From Syntrophomonas sp. UBA5288 (lineage in GTDB: Bacteria; Bacillota; Syntrophomonadia; Syntrophomonadales; Syntrophomonadaceae), in the NCBI GenBank assembly GCA_002408445.1, contig DHSK01000187.1, forward strand, positions 1-7,616: a stretch of DNA of 7,616 nt. The letters are read 5' to 3'. Below the pieces are notes generated by a model. That model saw only the letters and a list, made by a program, of their open reading frames with translations, was not told the origin of the DNA and did no database searches. Below are positions 1 through 6,722 of this stretch, in pieces (position 1 is the stretch's first letter; the number at the start of each line of letters is the position of its first letter). The translations under genes and the position numbers were made by a program.

Positions 1-1599
1 ATATCGCGCGAGATTCTTATTTCCCAGGCCACCCAAAAACCTTCACTAATGATTGCTACGCCTGTCAAGGTTCCCGGCGCACCGGAAAGATATCTGGGAA
101 TTTCCGTAAATATTGATAACCTGCAAGGAATTGTAGCCGAAGGGAAAAGGAGCGACAGCAATTATACTTTTGCTTTTGACGGTAAAAACGGTCTGGTCTT
201 TGCCCACCCGGTTCAGGAATATGTCGGCTCGCTTAAGTTCATCAATACTGATGAAGATGACAAAGTCCTGGTTGCGCCAGAATTGCAGACTATGGCCAAA
301 AAAGCGGCTGCAGGGAGCTCCGACAGTCAAACTTATACATTTAACGGATCAAAAGTAATCGCAGCTTATACTAATATTCCCGGGACCTCAATGGGCGTTG
401 CCGACAGAATGACTTATGATGAAGCAATGGCTCCGGTTAGAAAAGAGCGAAATTCCTCTATTATGATTACATTAATTACTGCACTTCTGAGTACCGTTAT
501 CGCTCTGGCAGGCGCAAAATATATCGCCGACCCGATCAAAAAGATCGCCGACCAGGCCAATATTATTGCGTCCGGCGATTTTGCCCAGGCAAAAACGATC
601 CGGGTAAAAGGCCAGGACGAAATAGGCCGTCTCCAGCAAGATTTCAGAGATATGGCGGACATGCTCCGCTCCACAATGGAACAGATCGGCCAGGCAGCAG
701 CACAGATTGCCTCTGCAAGCGAGGAACTGGAAGCGAGTGCCGGGCAATCCGCCCAGGCGGCAGGCCAAGTGGCGGCAACAGTATCTCGAGTGGCGGTAGG
801 GGCTACAGATCAGGCCAAGGCTGTTGATGATACGGTTCAAACTGTACAGGAAGTAGGAGAGGAAATCAACGGCATTGCCAAGCACGTTTCCGCAGTCAGC
901 GATGTCTCCCAAGCATCGGCTTCAGCGGCCGTAGAGGGAGGGGAAGCACTTCGCCATGCTATTGATTCTATTACCAATATAAATGGAATAGTCCAGGATA
1001 CCGCAGGTACTATCCGCAGTTTGGGTACCTTTTCCGATAGAATCAGCCAAATTGTCGATACCATTACGGGTATTGCTTCCCAAACCAATCTCTTAGCTTT
1101 AAATGCAGCTATTGAAGCCGCCCGTGCCGGAGAATGCGGACGTGGCTTTTCGGTTGTTGCCGATGAAGTCCGTAAACTTGCCGAACAAGCGGAAGGGTCA
1201 GCAGAAAATATTGCTCAAATTATCAATGAGATCCAATCCCAAATTCAAGTTACGATTGACAGGATGGATAAAAGCACGCAGGAAGTCTTGGAAGGGCAGA
1301 AAGTAGTTTTAGCAGCAGGCAAATCGTTTGGAGTCATTCAACAACAGATTGACAATGTCCAGCAAGCGGTTCAAGGAATTACAGAAAGTGTTCATAACCT
1401 GTCATTTTCCAGCAGCAAGGTGACCGCAGCAGTGGAAAAGATACAGAATATATCCCGGGAAACGGCAGCTAACAGTCAGACCATTTCTTCCGCTACTGAA
1501 GAACAATCGGCGGGAATGCAGGAAATTGCTTCTTCAGCAGAAGCCCTGGCCCAATTGTCAGGTCAACTGGAGACAATGCTTAAACAATATAAATTTTAG
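1..1599 (+). CDS. Methyl-accepting chemotaxis protein, dCache type (5' end outside window)
   Basis: Transmembrane chemoreceptor that would bind a ligand outside the membrane and control CheA kinase through CheW. The frame is open from base 1 and the first ATG (base 49) lies inside the sensor domain, so the gene starts upstream; 532 residues are visible. In that numbering, residues 1-150 are the membrane-proximal part of a dCache-like domain, 153-176 a membrane helix, about 176-228 a HAMP domain (DPIKKIADQ and the later GQDEIGRLQQDF), and the rest a long coiled-coil signalling domain. The signalling tip is at about 360-396 (QTNLLALNAAIEAARAGE, then GRGFSVVADEVRKLAEQ). An adaptation-type segment with SATEEQSAGMQEI lies near the C-terminus, which ends KQYKF without a CheR-tethering pentapeptide. 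A cysteine sits in the tip (GECGRGF), where glutamine or histidine is usual. The ligand cannot be told. Family assignment is certain. Confidence 0.97.
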   Translation: MSREILISQATQKPSLMIATPVKVPGAPERYLGISVNIDNLQGIVAEGKRSDSNYTFAFDGKNGLVFAHPVQEYVGSLKFINTDEDDKVLVAPELQTMAKKAAAGSSDSQTYTFNGSKVIAAYTNIPGTSMGVADRMTYDEAMAPVRKERNSSIMITLITALLSTVIALAGAKYIADPIKKIADQANIIASGDFAQAKTIRVKGQDEIGRLQQDFRDMADMLRSTMEQIGQAAAQIASASEELEASAGQSAQAAGQVAATVSRVAVGATDQAKAVDDTVQTVQEVGEEINGIAKHVSAVSDVSQASASAAVEGGEALRHAIDSITNINGIVQDTAGTIRSLGTFSDRISQIVDTITGIASQTNLLALNAAIEAARAGECGRGFSVVADEVRKLAEQAEGSAENIAQIINEIQSQIQVTIDRMDKSTQEVLEGQKVVLAAGKSFGVIQQQIDNVQQAVQGITESVHNLSFSSSKVTAAVEKIQNISRETAANSQTISSATEEQSAGMQEIASSAEALAQLSGQLETMLKQYKF

Positions 1600-1632
1600 C
1601 GCCATTTAACAGATAATTTATAGGGAGAAAGA

Positions 1633-2148
1633 ATGAACGATACATTTAGAAGCTTTGAATGGAAAGATATTGGAGATATTGAACGAGGCAGGCCCACGTT
1701 TGGAGATAAAATGCATGTCACTGTTTATAGGATGTTCCATTATTCACTCCGCAGCGTTCTGGAGAAAAGCTACGGCAAAGCGGCTACCAAACATAACCTG
1801 GTGGAAGCCGGACGGTTAGCGGGAAGAGAATTTTGCCGGCATGTGCTGGATCCTAACCTGCCCTCTGCGGAATTTTTCTGTTTACTCAAACAAAAAATGG
1901 CTGAACTAGGGATAGGGATACTTGAGGTCGAACATGCGGATTTTGAGAATATGATCTTTATTATAACTATATCCGAAGACCTGGACTGTTCAGGAGTGGC
2001 GGTAACCGGCGAAACAGTCTGCAATTTTGATGAAGGCCTCATAATGGGAATCCTGGAAGTATATATAGGCAGGCTGTTTATTGTCAAGGAAACTGATTGC
2101 TGGTCAAACGGGGATTGGACGTGCAGGTTTCATATCGTTGCCATCTAA
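1633..2148 (+). CDS. V4R (4-vinyl reductase) domain protein, putative cytoplasmic small-molecule sensor
   Basis: A 171-residue soluble protein with no signal peptide or membrane helix. The C-terminal half (about 60-168) fits the V4R fold found in BchJ, the sensor domains of XylR/DmpR/MopR and TRAPP Bet3 subunits: an EAGRLAGREF helix, an SEDLDCSG strand, VTGETVCNFDEG, a helix with GILEVYIG, then KETDCWSNGDWTCRF. Cysteines 119, 130, 156 and 164 lie in the conserved part. C130, E153, C156 and C164 match by spacing the zinc ligands I recall for MopR (C155, E178, C181, C189), so a structural metal site is likely. There is no AAA+ or DNA-binding domain, so it is not a XylR-type regulator. The ATG is preceded by AGGGAGA (1622-1628), and the gene begins 33 bases after a chemoreceptor and ends 66 bases before another, suggesting one operon and a sensory role (inference). 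Ligand unknown; an enzymatic role is not excluded. Confidence 0.88.
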   Translation: MNDTFRSFEWKDIGDIERGRPTFGDKMHVTVYRMFHYSLRSVLEKSYGKAATKHNLVEAGRLAGREFCRHVLDPNLPSAEFFCLLKQKMAELGIGILEVEHADFENMIFIITISEDLDCSGVAVTGETVCNFDEGLIMGILEVYIGRLFIVKETDCWSNGDWTCRFHIVAI

Positions 2149-2198
2149 ATATGTATGGAAATGAATAAAAGCAAAATTAATATAAAAACTTAATTGCC

Positions 2199-2208
2199 AA
2201 AGGAGAGG
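2199..2208 (+). promoter_or_regulatory. Ribosome binding site fixing the start of the second chemoreceptor
   Basis: AAAGGAGAGG lies nine bases (from the AGGAG core) before the ATG at 2215. An in-frame TTG at 2194 would put this site inside the coding region and has no ribosome binding site of its own, so 2215 is the supported start. The ATG product begins MKINSLSSKI, a typical short basic cytoplasmic tail ahead of the first membrane helix. Confidence 0.85.
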
Positions 2209-2214
2209 TTCATA

Positions 2215-4218
2215 ATGAAAATTAATAGCTTGTCAAGTAAGATATCGTTATTAATGGCGGGATTTATCACAATTTTTATTATTGCGGTTTTTATGATTAT
2301 TTCTTCAACCGTAGAAAGTGTGATCAGTCAGAACGCAGAAAGTGAGTTAAAAAGCAAGTCTCTTGTTCTTAGCAGCGACGTCGAAGACATGAAACAAAAA
2401 GCCCTAAATACCACAAAATGGCTGGAGAGTTCTGCCAGGCTGGTTAATGCAGTTCAGAACCAGGATCGAAAGGAGGCGCTGGCACTCGGTCAACTAGCGC
2501 TGAAATCTTTTGGAATTGATTATCTGGTGATCACTGATAAGGAAGGAAAAGTATTTATCCGCGCACATGAACCGGAACAATATGGGGATAGCATTGCCAA
2601 TCAAGTCAATGTTCAAAAGGCTTTACAAGGGGTACAGTCGGTAGGAATTGAAGAAGGGGCAGTCGTTAAATATTCTATCCGGGCTGGCACACCGTTGAAA
2701 GACAAAGACGGGCAAGTTGTCGGAGCCGTATCCTTGGGCTATGTCCTCTCCAACAATGAATTTGCCGATAAACAAAAGAGAATCTTCGGTTGCGATGTTT
2801 CCGTATTCTCAGGTAATGAAAGAATCGCGACAACCATTGAAGATAAAAGCGGTAAGCGTTTCACCAGATCGAAAGTGGAAGACCAGGCTATTGTTGATAA
2901 AGTATTAAAAAACGGTAAACCCTATTATGGTCAGACCGCTATTAATGGTTCCAAGTACTTTGCTGCCTATCTGCCGATTATTGATGTCACCGGAAAAAGC
3001 AGCGGCATGCTTTTCATCGGTCAAAAATTTGATGTCGTTACAGAACTGATCCAAAAACTAATTATTAATCAAGGCGTTATTATGGCTGTTTTGGGAATCA
3101 TCATTGGCATTGGTGTAGTTTTGATGTTCAGGGTTATGATTATACGAAAAATCCGGGCTATTACCGTAATGCTGAAAGACATGGCTGAGGGAAACGGAGA
3201 TTTGACCAAAAGGGTAATCGTTTCATCTAAAGATGAAATCGGAGAGATGAGTCGTTATTTCAATTTATTTATTGAATATATTCATGAAATGGTCAAGAAA
3301 ATCGTCTCAGAAACGAATAAAGTGAATGTGGACATCCTTGAAACACATAAAAATATAGCGGCACTAACGTATGAACTAGAAGGTGCAGCAACTACTGTGC
3401 AAGAATTGTCGGCGGGAATGGAGGAAACCGCTTCTTCAACGCAAGATATTACGGCAACTTCCAATGAGATTGAGAGCGCAGTGGAAACTGTTGCGATAAA
3501 AGCGCAGGAAGGCGCCGTATCCGCCAATGAAATTAGTAAAAAAGCGGTATCCTTAAAGGAAAGTTCACTTGAGCTTCAGACCGGGGCCGACCAGACCCGT
3601 TTGACCATTAAGAAAGGGATGGATGAAGCACTTGAAAAAGCCAAGGAAGTCGATAAAATTAAGACTTTGTCCGAAGTTATTTTGCAAATATCCGCACAGA
3701 CCAACCTGCTGGCTTTAAATGCGGCTATCGAATCGGCCAGAGCCGGAGAGGCCGGAAAGGGATTTTCCGTTGTTGCCGAGGAAATACGGAAATTGGCGGA
3801 AAACTCTAAAAACACGGTGAAAGAGATACAGGATACCCTTGACGTTATCTTAAAAGCTGTTGAAAACCTGGCCGGCAGCTCCAGACAAATGCTGGGATAT
3901 ATCGAGACAAAAGTGGTGGACAGCTATAAAGAATCCGTCCTTGTCGGCGAGAATTATAATCAGGACGCTCAATCCATCAATGATTGGGCGACGGAATTAA
4001 GCGCGACCTCGCAGGAGCTGCTAGCTTCCATAAAAACAGTATCGGATGGGATCTCCGAAATAGCAAGGGTTACGGAAGTTGGGTCTGAGGGAATAACTCA
4101 TATTGCCGAAAAAGTTTCTAAGATAAAGGACAAGGCCAATGAAATTAAATTGGAAACGGATAATGTCAAAATTAGTGCAGACAATTTGCAAGACCTAGTT
4201 AAAAAGTTTAAAGTATGA
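2215..4218 (+). CDS. Methyl-accepting chemotaxis protein with Cache_3/Cache_2-type sensor domain
   Basis: Complete 667-residue chemoreceptor. Domain order: short cytoplasmic tail; membrane helix about 11-35; extracytoplasmic Cache region about 36-282, with the motif RAHEPEQYGDSIANQ (116-130) and a second module with GKPYYGQTAINGSKYFAAY (235-253); membrane helix about 284-308; HAMP about 308-360 (GDLTKRV, then SSKDEIGEMSRYFN); then the signalling coiled coil. The tip is at about 494-530 (AQTNLLALNAAIESARAGE, then GKGFSVVAEEIRKLAEN). Candidate methylation segments are ELSAGMEETASSTQDI (397-412) and ELSATSQELLASI (594-606). It ends KKFKV with no pentapeptide tether. The sensor resembles Cache domains that bind small carboxylates or similar metabolites, but the ligand cannot be read from sequence. 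It differs in sensor and signalling-helix sequence from the first receptor, so the pair is not a recent tandem duplication. It follows the V4R gene by 66 bases without a visible terminator. Confidence 0.97.
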   Translation: MKINSLSSKISLLMAGFITIFIIAVFMIISSTVESVISQNAESELKSKSLVLSSDVEDMKQKALNTTKWLESSARLVNAVQNQDRKEALALGQLALKSFGIDYLVITDKEGKVFIRAHEPEQYGDSIANQVNVQKALQGVQSVGIEEGAVVKYSIRAGTPLKDKDGQVVGAVSLGYVLSNNEFADKQKRIFGCDVSVFSGNERIATTIEDKSGKRFTRSKVEDQAIVDKVLKNGKPYYGQTAINGSKYFAAYLPIIDVTGKSSGMLFIGQKFDVVTELIQKLIINQGVIMAVLGIIIGIGVVLMFRVMIIRKIRAITVMLKDMAEGNGDLTKRVIVSSKDEIGEMSRYFNLFIEYIHEMVKKIVSETNKVNVDILETHKNIAALTYELEGAATTVQELSAGMEETASSTQDITATSNEIESAVETVAIKAQEGAVSANEISKKAVSLKESSLELQTGADQTRLTIKKGMDEALEKAKEVDKIKTLSEVILQISAQTNLLALNAAIESARAGEAGKGFSVVAEEIRKLAENSKNTVKEIQDTLDVILKAVENLAGSSRQMLGYIETKVVDSYKESVLVGENYNQDAQSINDWATELSATSQELLASIKTVSDGISEIARVTEVGSEGITHIAEKVSKIKDKANEIKLETDNVKISADNLQDLVKKFKV

Positions 4219-4330
4219 TATTCAGTTATTTAATATAATCCAGACCATCAGAAAAAATTATTGGTTAGATATACTGCTCCCATAAAGTGAGATACATAAA
4301 AGCAAAAAATAAGCTAAACAAAAATTTGCC

Positions 4331-4358
4331 TTGACAACGGGGTGCACTATACTAATCT
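4331..4358 (+). promoter_or_regulatory. Promoter-like sequence facing into the 3' end of rqcH (antisense or relict)
   Basis: A perfect -35 hexamer TTGACA (4331-4336) is followed after 16 bases by TAATCT (4353-4358), a weak -10; TATACT (4348-4353) is a better hexamer but only 11 bases away. The site lies 113 bases after the second chemoreceptor and points into the convergent rqcH gene, so transcription from it would be antisense. It could also be the relict of a promoter whose gene was lost. No sense gene starts downstream. Low confidence because the -10 is poor. Confidence 0.3.
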
Positions 4359-6112
4359 TAATCGTTGTTCAGGAACCTATTGATTATCGCAGACTGTGGA
4401 TTAACCATTATGGTCCAGTAATTGTCGTATATCACCATGCCGGGTTTACTGCCGGATGGTTTGCGGACATTGTTTCTAAAAGTATAATCGACCGGTACTT
4501 TGTCCGATTCGCTGGCTTTGCTGAAATAGGCGGCCAGCGAGGCTGCTTCTTCGAGAGTACGGTCGGATAAAGCATCTATGCTTTTCATATCAGCGGGCAG
4601 CCGCACAATAACGTGGGTGCCGGGTATATTTTTGGCGTGCAGCCACAAATCGCGGCGCTCCGATTGCTTCAAAGTCAGGCGGTCGTTCTGGTGGTTATTA
4701 CGGCCCACCAAAATATCAAAACCATCGGAAGAAATAAAATGGCGGGGTTCGGTCTTAACTGATTGCTTGCCGGTACGACGGGTATGGGTCTTTAAATAGC
4801 CGCCCTTTTCCAATTCGTAGATAACATCATCCAGATCATTCTGGTTTTCAGCTTTGTTAATAAGAACCATTACCGATTCCAGGTAATCGATCTCAGCCTG
4901 ATTAATTCGGATTAATTCCTGCAGGTGGTTAATGGCTCGTTTACTCTTATTATAGGTTTTGTAATAACGCTGGGCATTTTCAATCGGCGTATACCTGGCT
5001 TCCAGAGGAATGAGCACCTCTTCATTAGTATAGTAATTGGTAAGCAGGGCCTCAGTCTGGCCCTTATGCAGCTGATAGGCATAAGTAGTAATTAATTCTC
5101 CCCATTCCCGGTACTTCTCTTTATCCTGAGCACTGTTAAAATCGCCTTCCTGGGCCATCTTCTTTTTATAGGCTTTGTCCAGAATTATGCGCACCTGACG
5201 GGACAGATTGCTTCTTATGGACTCCAACCGGGCCTGATTTAACAGTTGGCTATAGAAAAAATCGCAGGCTTCATTCATACAGGGATAGCTTTGAAATTCT
5301 GACATTCCTTCTATAATATAAGGAGCAAATTCCAGCGGACGATTTGCTTTAAGCACGACGCCAGGTTGAGCAGAGCCGACGGCACATGCCCGGATCAAGC
5401 GCCGGATATGCTCAAAAATGGTGGTAAGCTCATATTCACCGCATTCTTCCACCGGCAAATCACTTAGACCGCAGTGAAGACAGATCTGCCGGGCGGAAAA
5501 AGGACTGATTCCGGACACGGCCTTAAAAACAGCATCAGCCAAACTGCCGGTTTGCTGCCAGATGGCCGAACAAAAATCGGAATAACTGACGGTGGTCGGA
5601 TCAACCTTGCCCTGTCCCGGGGGAGCAATATAAGGTTTGCCGGGCAGCACTTCCCGGAAAGAACTGACATCATTACCATATTTCTTGATGGCATCAATAA
5701 TAAGGTTGTTTTCCGGATTAACCAGAATTATATTGGAGTGTTTGCCCATAAATTCGCAAATCAGTATCTTTTTCTTCCAATCTCCAAAATCGTCGATCGC
5801 CTCTATGGTTATATGAATAATACGTTCAAAATCTATTTGCTCAACCGAGCGGATTTTGCCGCCCTCCAAAACTTTACGCAGCATCATGCAGAAACTGGGT
5901 GGAGAGGTGGGATTTGGTTTGCGAGTATCACTAATATGAATACGAGACCAGCGCGCATTGGCAGAAATGACAAGTTTTACATGACCGCCGGCCGTTCTTA
6001 TCGAAAGTGCCAGTTCATCACGTTCCGGCTGATATATTTTATCAATGCGGCCTGCGCAGAGATTATTCAATTCATAAGCTAAAGCTTTAATAGTAATTCC
6101 GTCAAATGGCAT
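4358..6112 (-). CDS. rqcH: NFACT-family ribosome quality control protein RqcH (Rqc2 homologue)
   Basis: RqcH binds 50S subunits carrying peptidyl-tRNA after ribosome splitting and recruits tRNA-Ala to add C-terminal alanine tails that mark the chain for degradation; older annotations call it fibronectin-binding protein A. The 584-residue length is near the family norm (about 570). Domains: NFACT-N from MPFDGITIKALAYELNNL (1-18) through PPSFCMMLRK (71-80) and EFMGKHSNIIL (120-130); a helix-hairpin-helix-like segment GISPFSARQICLHCGL (201-216); coiled coil about 280-430; NFACT-R about 461-570 with RRDLWLHAKNIPGTHVIVR (487-504) and KPSGSKPG (551-558). The DR pair important for tRNA binding in Bacillus RqcH is E96-R97 here. 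The start is the ATG at 6112, seven bases after AAAGGAG; an upstream in-frame ATG at 6148 overlaps the promoter, lacks a ribosome binding site and would precede the universal MPFDG/MSFDG start. Divergent from the 142-residue gene and convergent with the chemoreceptor cluster. Confidence 0.96.
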   Translation of the reverse strand: MPFDGITIKALAYELNNLCAGRIDKIYQPERDELALSIRTAGGHVKLVISANARWSRIHISDTRKPNPTSPPSFCMMLRKVLEGGKIRSVEQIDFERIIHITIEAIDDFGDWKKKILICEFMGKHSNIILVNPENNLIIDAIKKYGNDVSSFREVLPGKPYIAPPGQGKVDPTTVSYSDFCSAIWQQTGSLADAVFKAVSGISPFSARQICLHCGLSDLPVEECGEYELTTIFEHIRRLIRACAVGSAQPGVVLKANRPLEFAPYIIEGMSEFQSYPCMNEACDFFYSQLLNQARLESIRSNLSRQVRIILDKAYKKKMAQEGDFNSAQDKEKYREWGELITTYAYQLHKGQTEALLTNYYTNEEVLIPLEARYTPIENAQRYYKTYNKSKRAINHLQELIRINQAEIDYLESVMVLINKAENQNDLDDVIYELEKGGYLKTHTRRTGKQSVKTEPRHFISSDGFDILVGRNNHQNDRLTLKQSERRDLWLHAKNIPGTHVIVRLPADMKSIDALSDRTLEEAASLAAYFSKASESDKVPVDYTFRNNVRKPSGSKPGMVIYDNYWTIMVNPQSAIINRFLNND

Positions 6113-6119
6113 AATAGAA

Positions 6120-6126
6120 CTCCTTT
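6120..6126 (-). promoter_or_regulatory. Ribosome binding site of rqcH
   Basis: Read on the reverse strand this is AAAGGAG, seven bases before the ATG at 6112-6110. It selects that ATG over the in-frame ATG at 6148 and places the conserved MPFDG sequence at the true N-terminus. Confidence 0.85.
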
Positions 6127-6138
6127 CATTACGCCCAA

Positions 6139-6168
6139 AGTATAACATGGAGAAATTATTATTTCCAA
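6139..6168 (-). promoter_or_regulatory. Probable sigma-A promoter of rqcH with extended -10
   Basis: On the reverse strand, TTGGAA (bases 6168-6163, 4 of 6 consensus) is followed after 18 bases by TATACT (6144-6139, 5 of 6), with TG one base upstream of the -10 giving an extended -10. Initiation would fall near 6132, leaving a leader of about 20 bases that contains the ribosome binding site. The match is by eye. Confidence 0.6.
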
Positions 6169-6185
6169 CCTCATTTAATATGAGG
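6169..6185. repeat. Perfect inverted repeat in the divergent promoter region
   Basis: CCTCAT and ATGAGG form perfect 6-base arms around TTAAT. The element abuts the -35 of the rqcH promoter and lies 60 bases before the TTG start of the rightward gene. It is placed as an operator for either divergent unit would be. There is no T-run on either side, so it is not a classic terminator. A 6-base arm can arise by chance, so function is inference. Confidence 0.45.
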
Positions 6186-6232
6186 AAGTAACTGGCGGAA
6201 TAATAGCAGGTATTAAAATGCGAAACTATACT

Positions 6233-6238
6233 GAGGTG
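6233..6238 (+). promoter_or_regulatory. Ribosome binding site supporting a TTG start
   Basis: GAGGTG lies seven bases before the TTG at 6246. An in-frame TGA at 6237-6239 rules out a start further upstream, and the first in-frame ATG is about 60 codons inside the gene, so TTG is the only start that keeps most of the frame. Confidence 0.75.
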
Positions 6239-6245
6239 AATTTAT

Positions 6246-6674
6246 TTGAATACACAGATTGATTCAATTTATCGCAGTATTATAGAACAAGTGGTAATCA
6301 TAGAAGGAATAAAAAGGGAGATAAGCCGAGCCTTGCTCCTGGTTAAGGATTCCGATAAAAAAATAAAACAGGTCTATAATTTTCTCAGTTACGATCTGGA
6401 GAAACACCGGTTGCTGGAATACGCTGCGGTTATGGCCACTGAAGAAGGAGAAGGTCAAATCCTGCGCAATCTGCAGAAGTTTTACAGTTATGCCGATGGG
6501 GACGATCTGATCGAGAAAATTAATCTCGAAATCGTTTGCATTATGAGATATCTGGAGATTCTGCGCCATGAAATCAAAAACAAGGGCAGCAGTGATTTCG
6601 TCGAGCGCAGGATGATTCAGGAAATATGTAAATACGTAGTGGCGATGGCGAAGATATATGGCCGAAGGAGTTGA
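6246..6674 (+). CDS. Hypothetical protein, 142 residues, probably all-helical and cytoplasmic
   Basis: I do not recognise a family. The protein is rich in Ile, Leu, Glu, Lys and Arg, has no signal peptide or membrane helix and only two cysteines (98 and 128), and its pattern of hydrophobic residues suggests several amphipathic helices: about 5-30 (IDSIYRSIIEQVVIIEGIKR), 36-62, 69-80, 85-110 and 118-138. It ends in a basic KIYGRRS. A small helical-bundle or adaptor-like protein is plausible but unproven. It begins at TTG behind a good ribosome binding site, ends 45-48 bases before dapB on the same strand, and is divergent from rqcH, so it may share a transcript with dapB. The clear start signal, full-length frame and codon use like its neighbours argue that it is a real gene rather than a chance frame. 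Confidence 0.8.
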   Translation: MNTQIDSIYRSIIEQVVIIEGIKREISRALLLVKDSDKKIKQVYNFLSYDLEKHRLLEYAAVMATEEGEGQILRNLQKFYSYADGDDLIEKINLEIVCIMRYLEILRHEIKNKGSSDFVERRMIQEICKYVVAMAKIYGRRS

Positions 6675-6710
6675 CTAAAAATGAGAAATATATAAAACTA
6701 TTGCCTGTAG

Positions 6711-6715
6711 GGAGG
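6711..6715 (+). promoter_or_regulatory. Ribosome binding site of dapB, two candidate ATGs
   Basis: GGAGG is followed by adjacent ATG codons at 6720 and 6723, four and seven bases away. The seven-base spacing favours 6723; using 6720 only adds one methionine. Confidence 0.7.
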
Positions 6716-6722
6716 AATAATG

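Noticed and set aside
2194..2214. TTG at 2194 as the start of the second chemoreceptor
   Set aside because: It would place the strong AAAGGAGAGG inside the coding region; the ATG at 2215 has ideal spacing and a normal receptor N-terminus.
2164..4306. Shared ATAAAAGCAAAA string near 2165 and near 4296 as a regulatory repeat
   Set aside because: Only two short AT-rich copies in different contexts; consistent with chance.
4219..4357. Rho-independent terminator between the convergent chemoreceptor and rqcH genes
   Set aside because: The region is AT-rich with some A and T runs, but I could not find a GC-rich stem of useful length on either strand.
5474..6082. A 202-codon open frame on the + strand
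   Set aside because: It lies wholly antisense to rqcH, whose protein shows family motifs along its entire length; the + frame has no family-like motif and no good ribosome binding site.
6113..6148. A 12-residue N-terminal extension of RqcH from the ATG at 6148
   Set aside because: The extension overlaps the probable promoter and the ribosome binding site, and the conserved family N-terminus starts at the ATG at 6112.
6227..6232. TATACT as the -10 for the 142-residue gene
   Set aside because: It touches the ribosome binding site, so a transcript from it would start after that site and be nearly leaderless; no matching -35 was seen.
6675..6719. Lysine riboswitch ahead of dapB
   Set aside because: The gap is 45 bases, far too short for the L-box, and shows none of its conserved structure.
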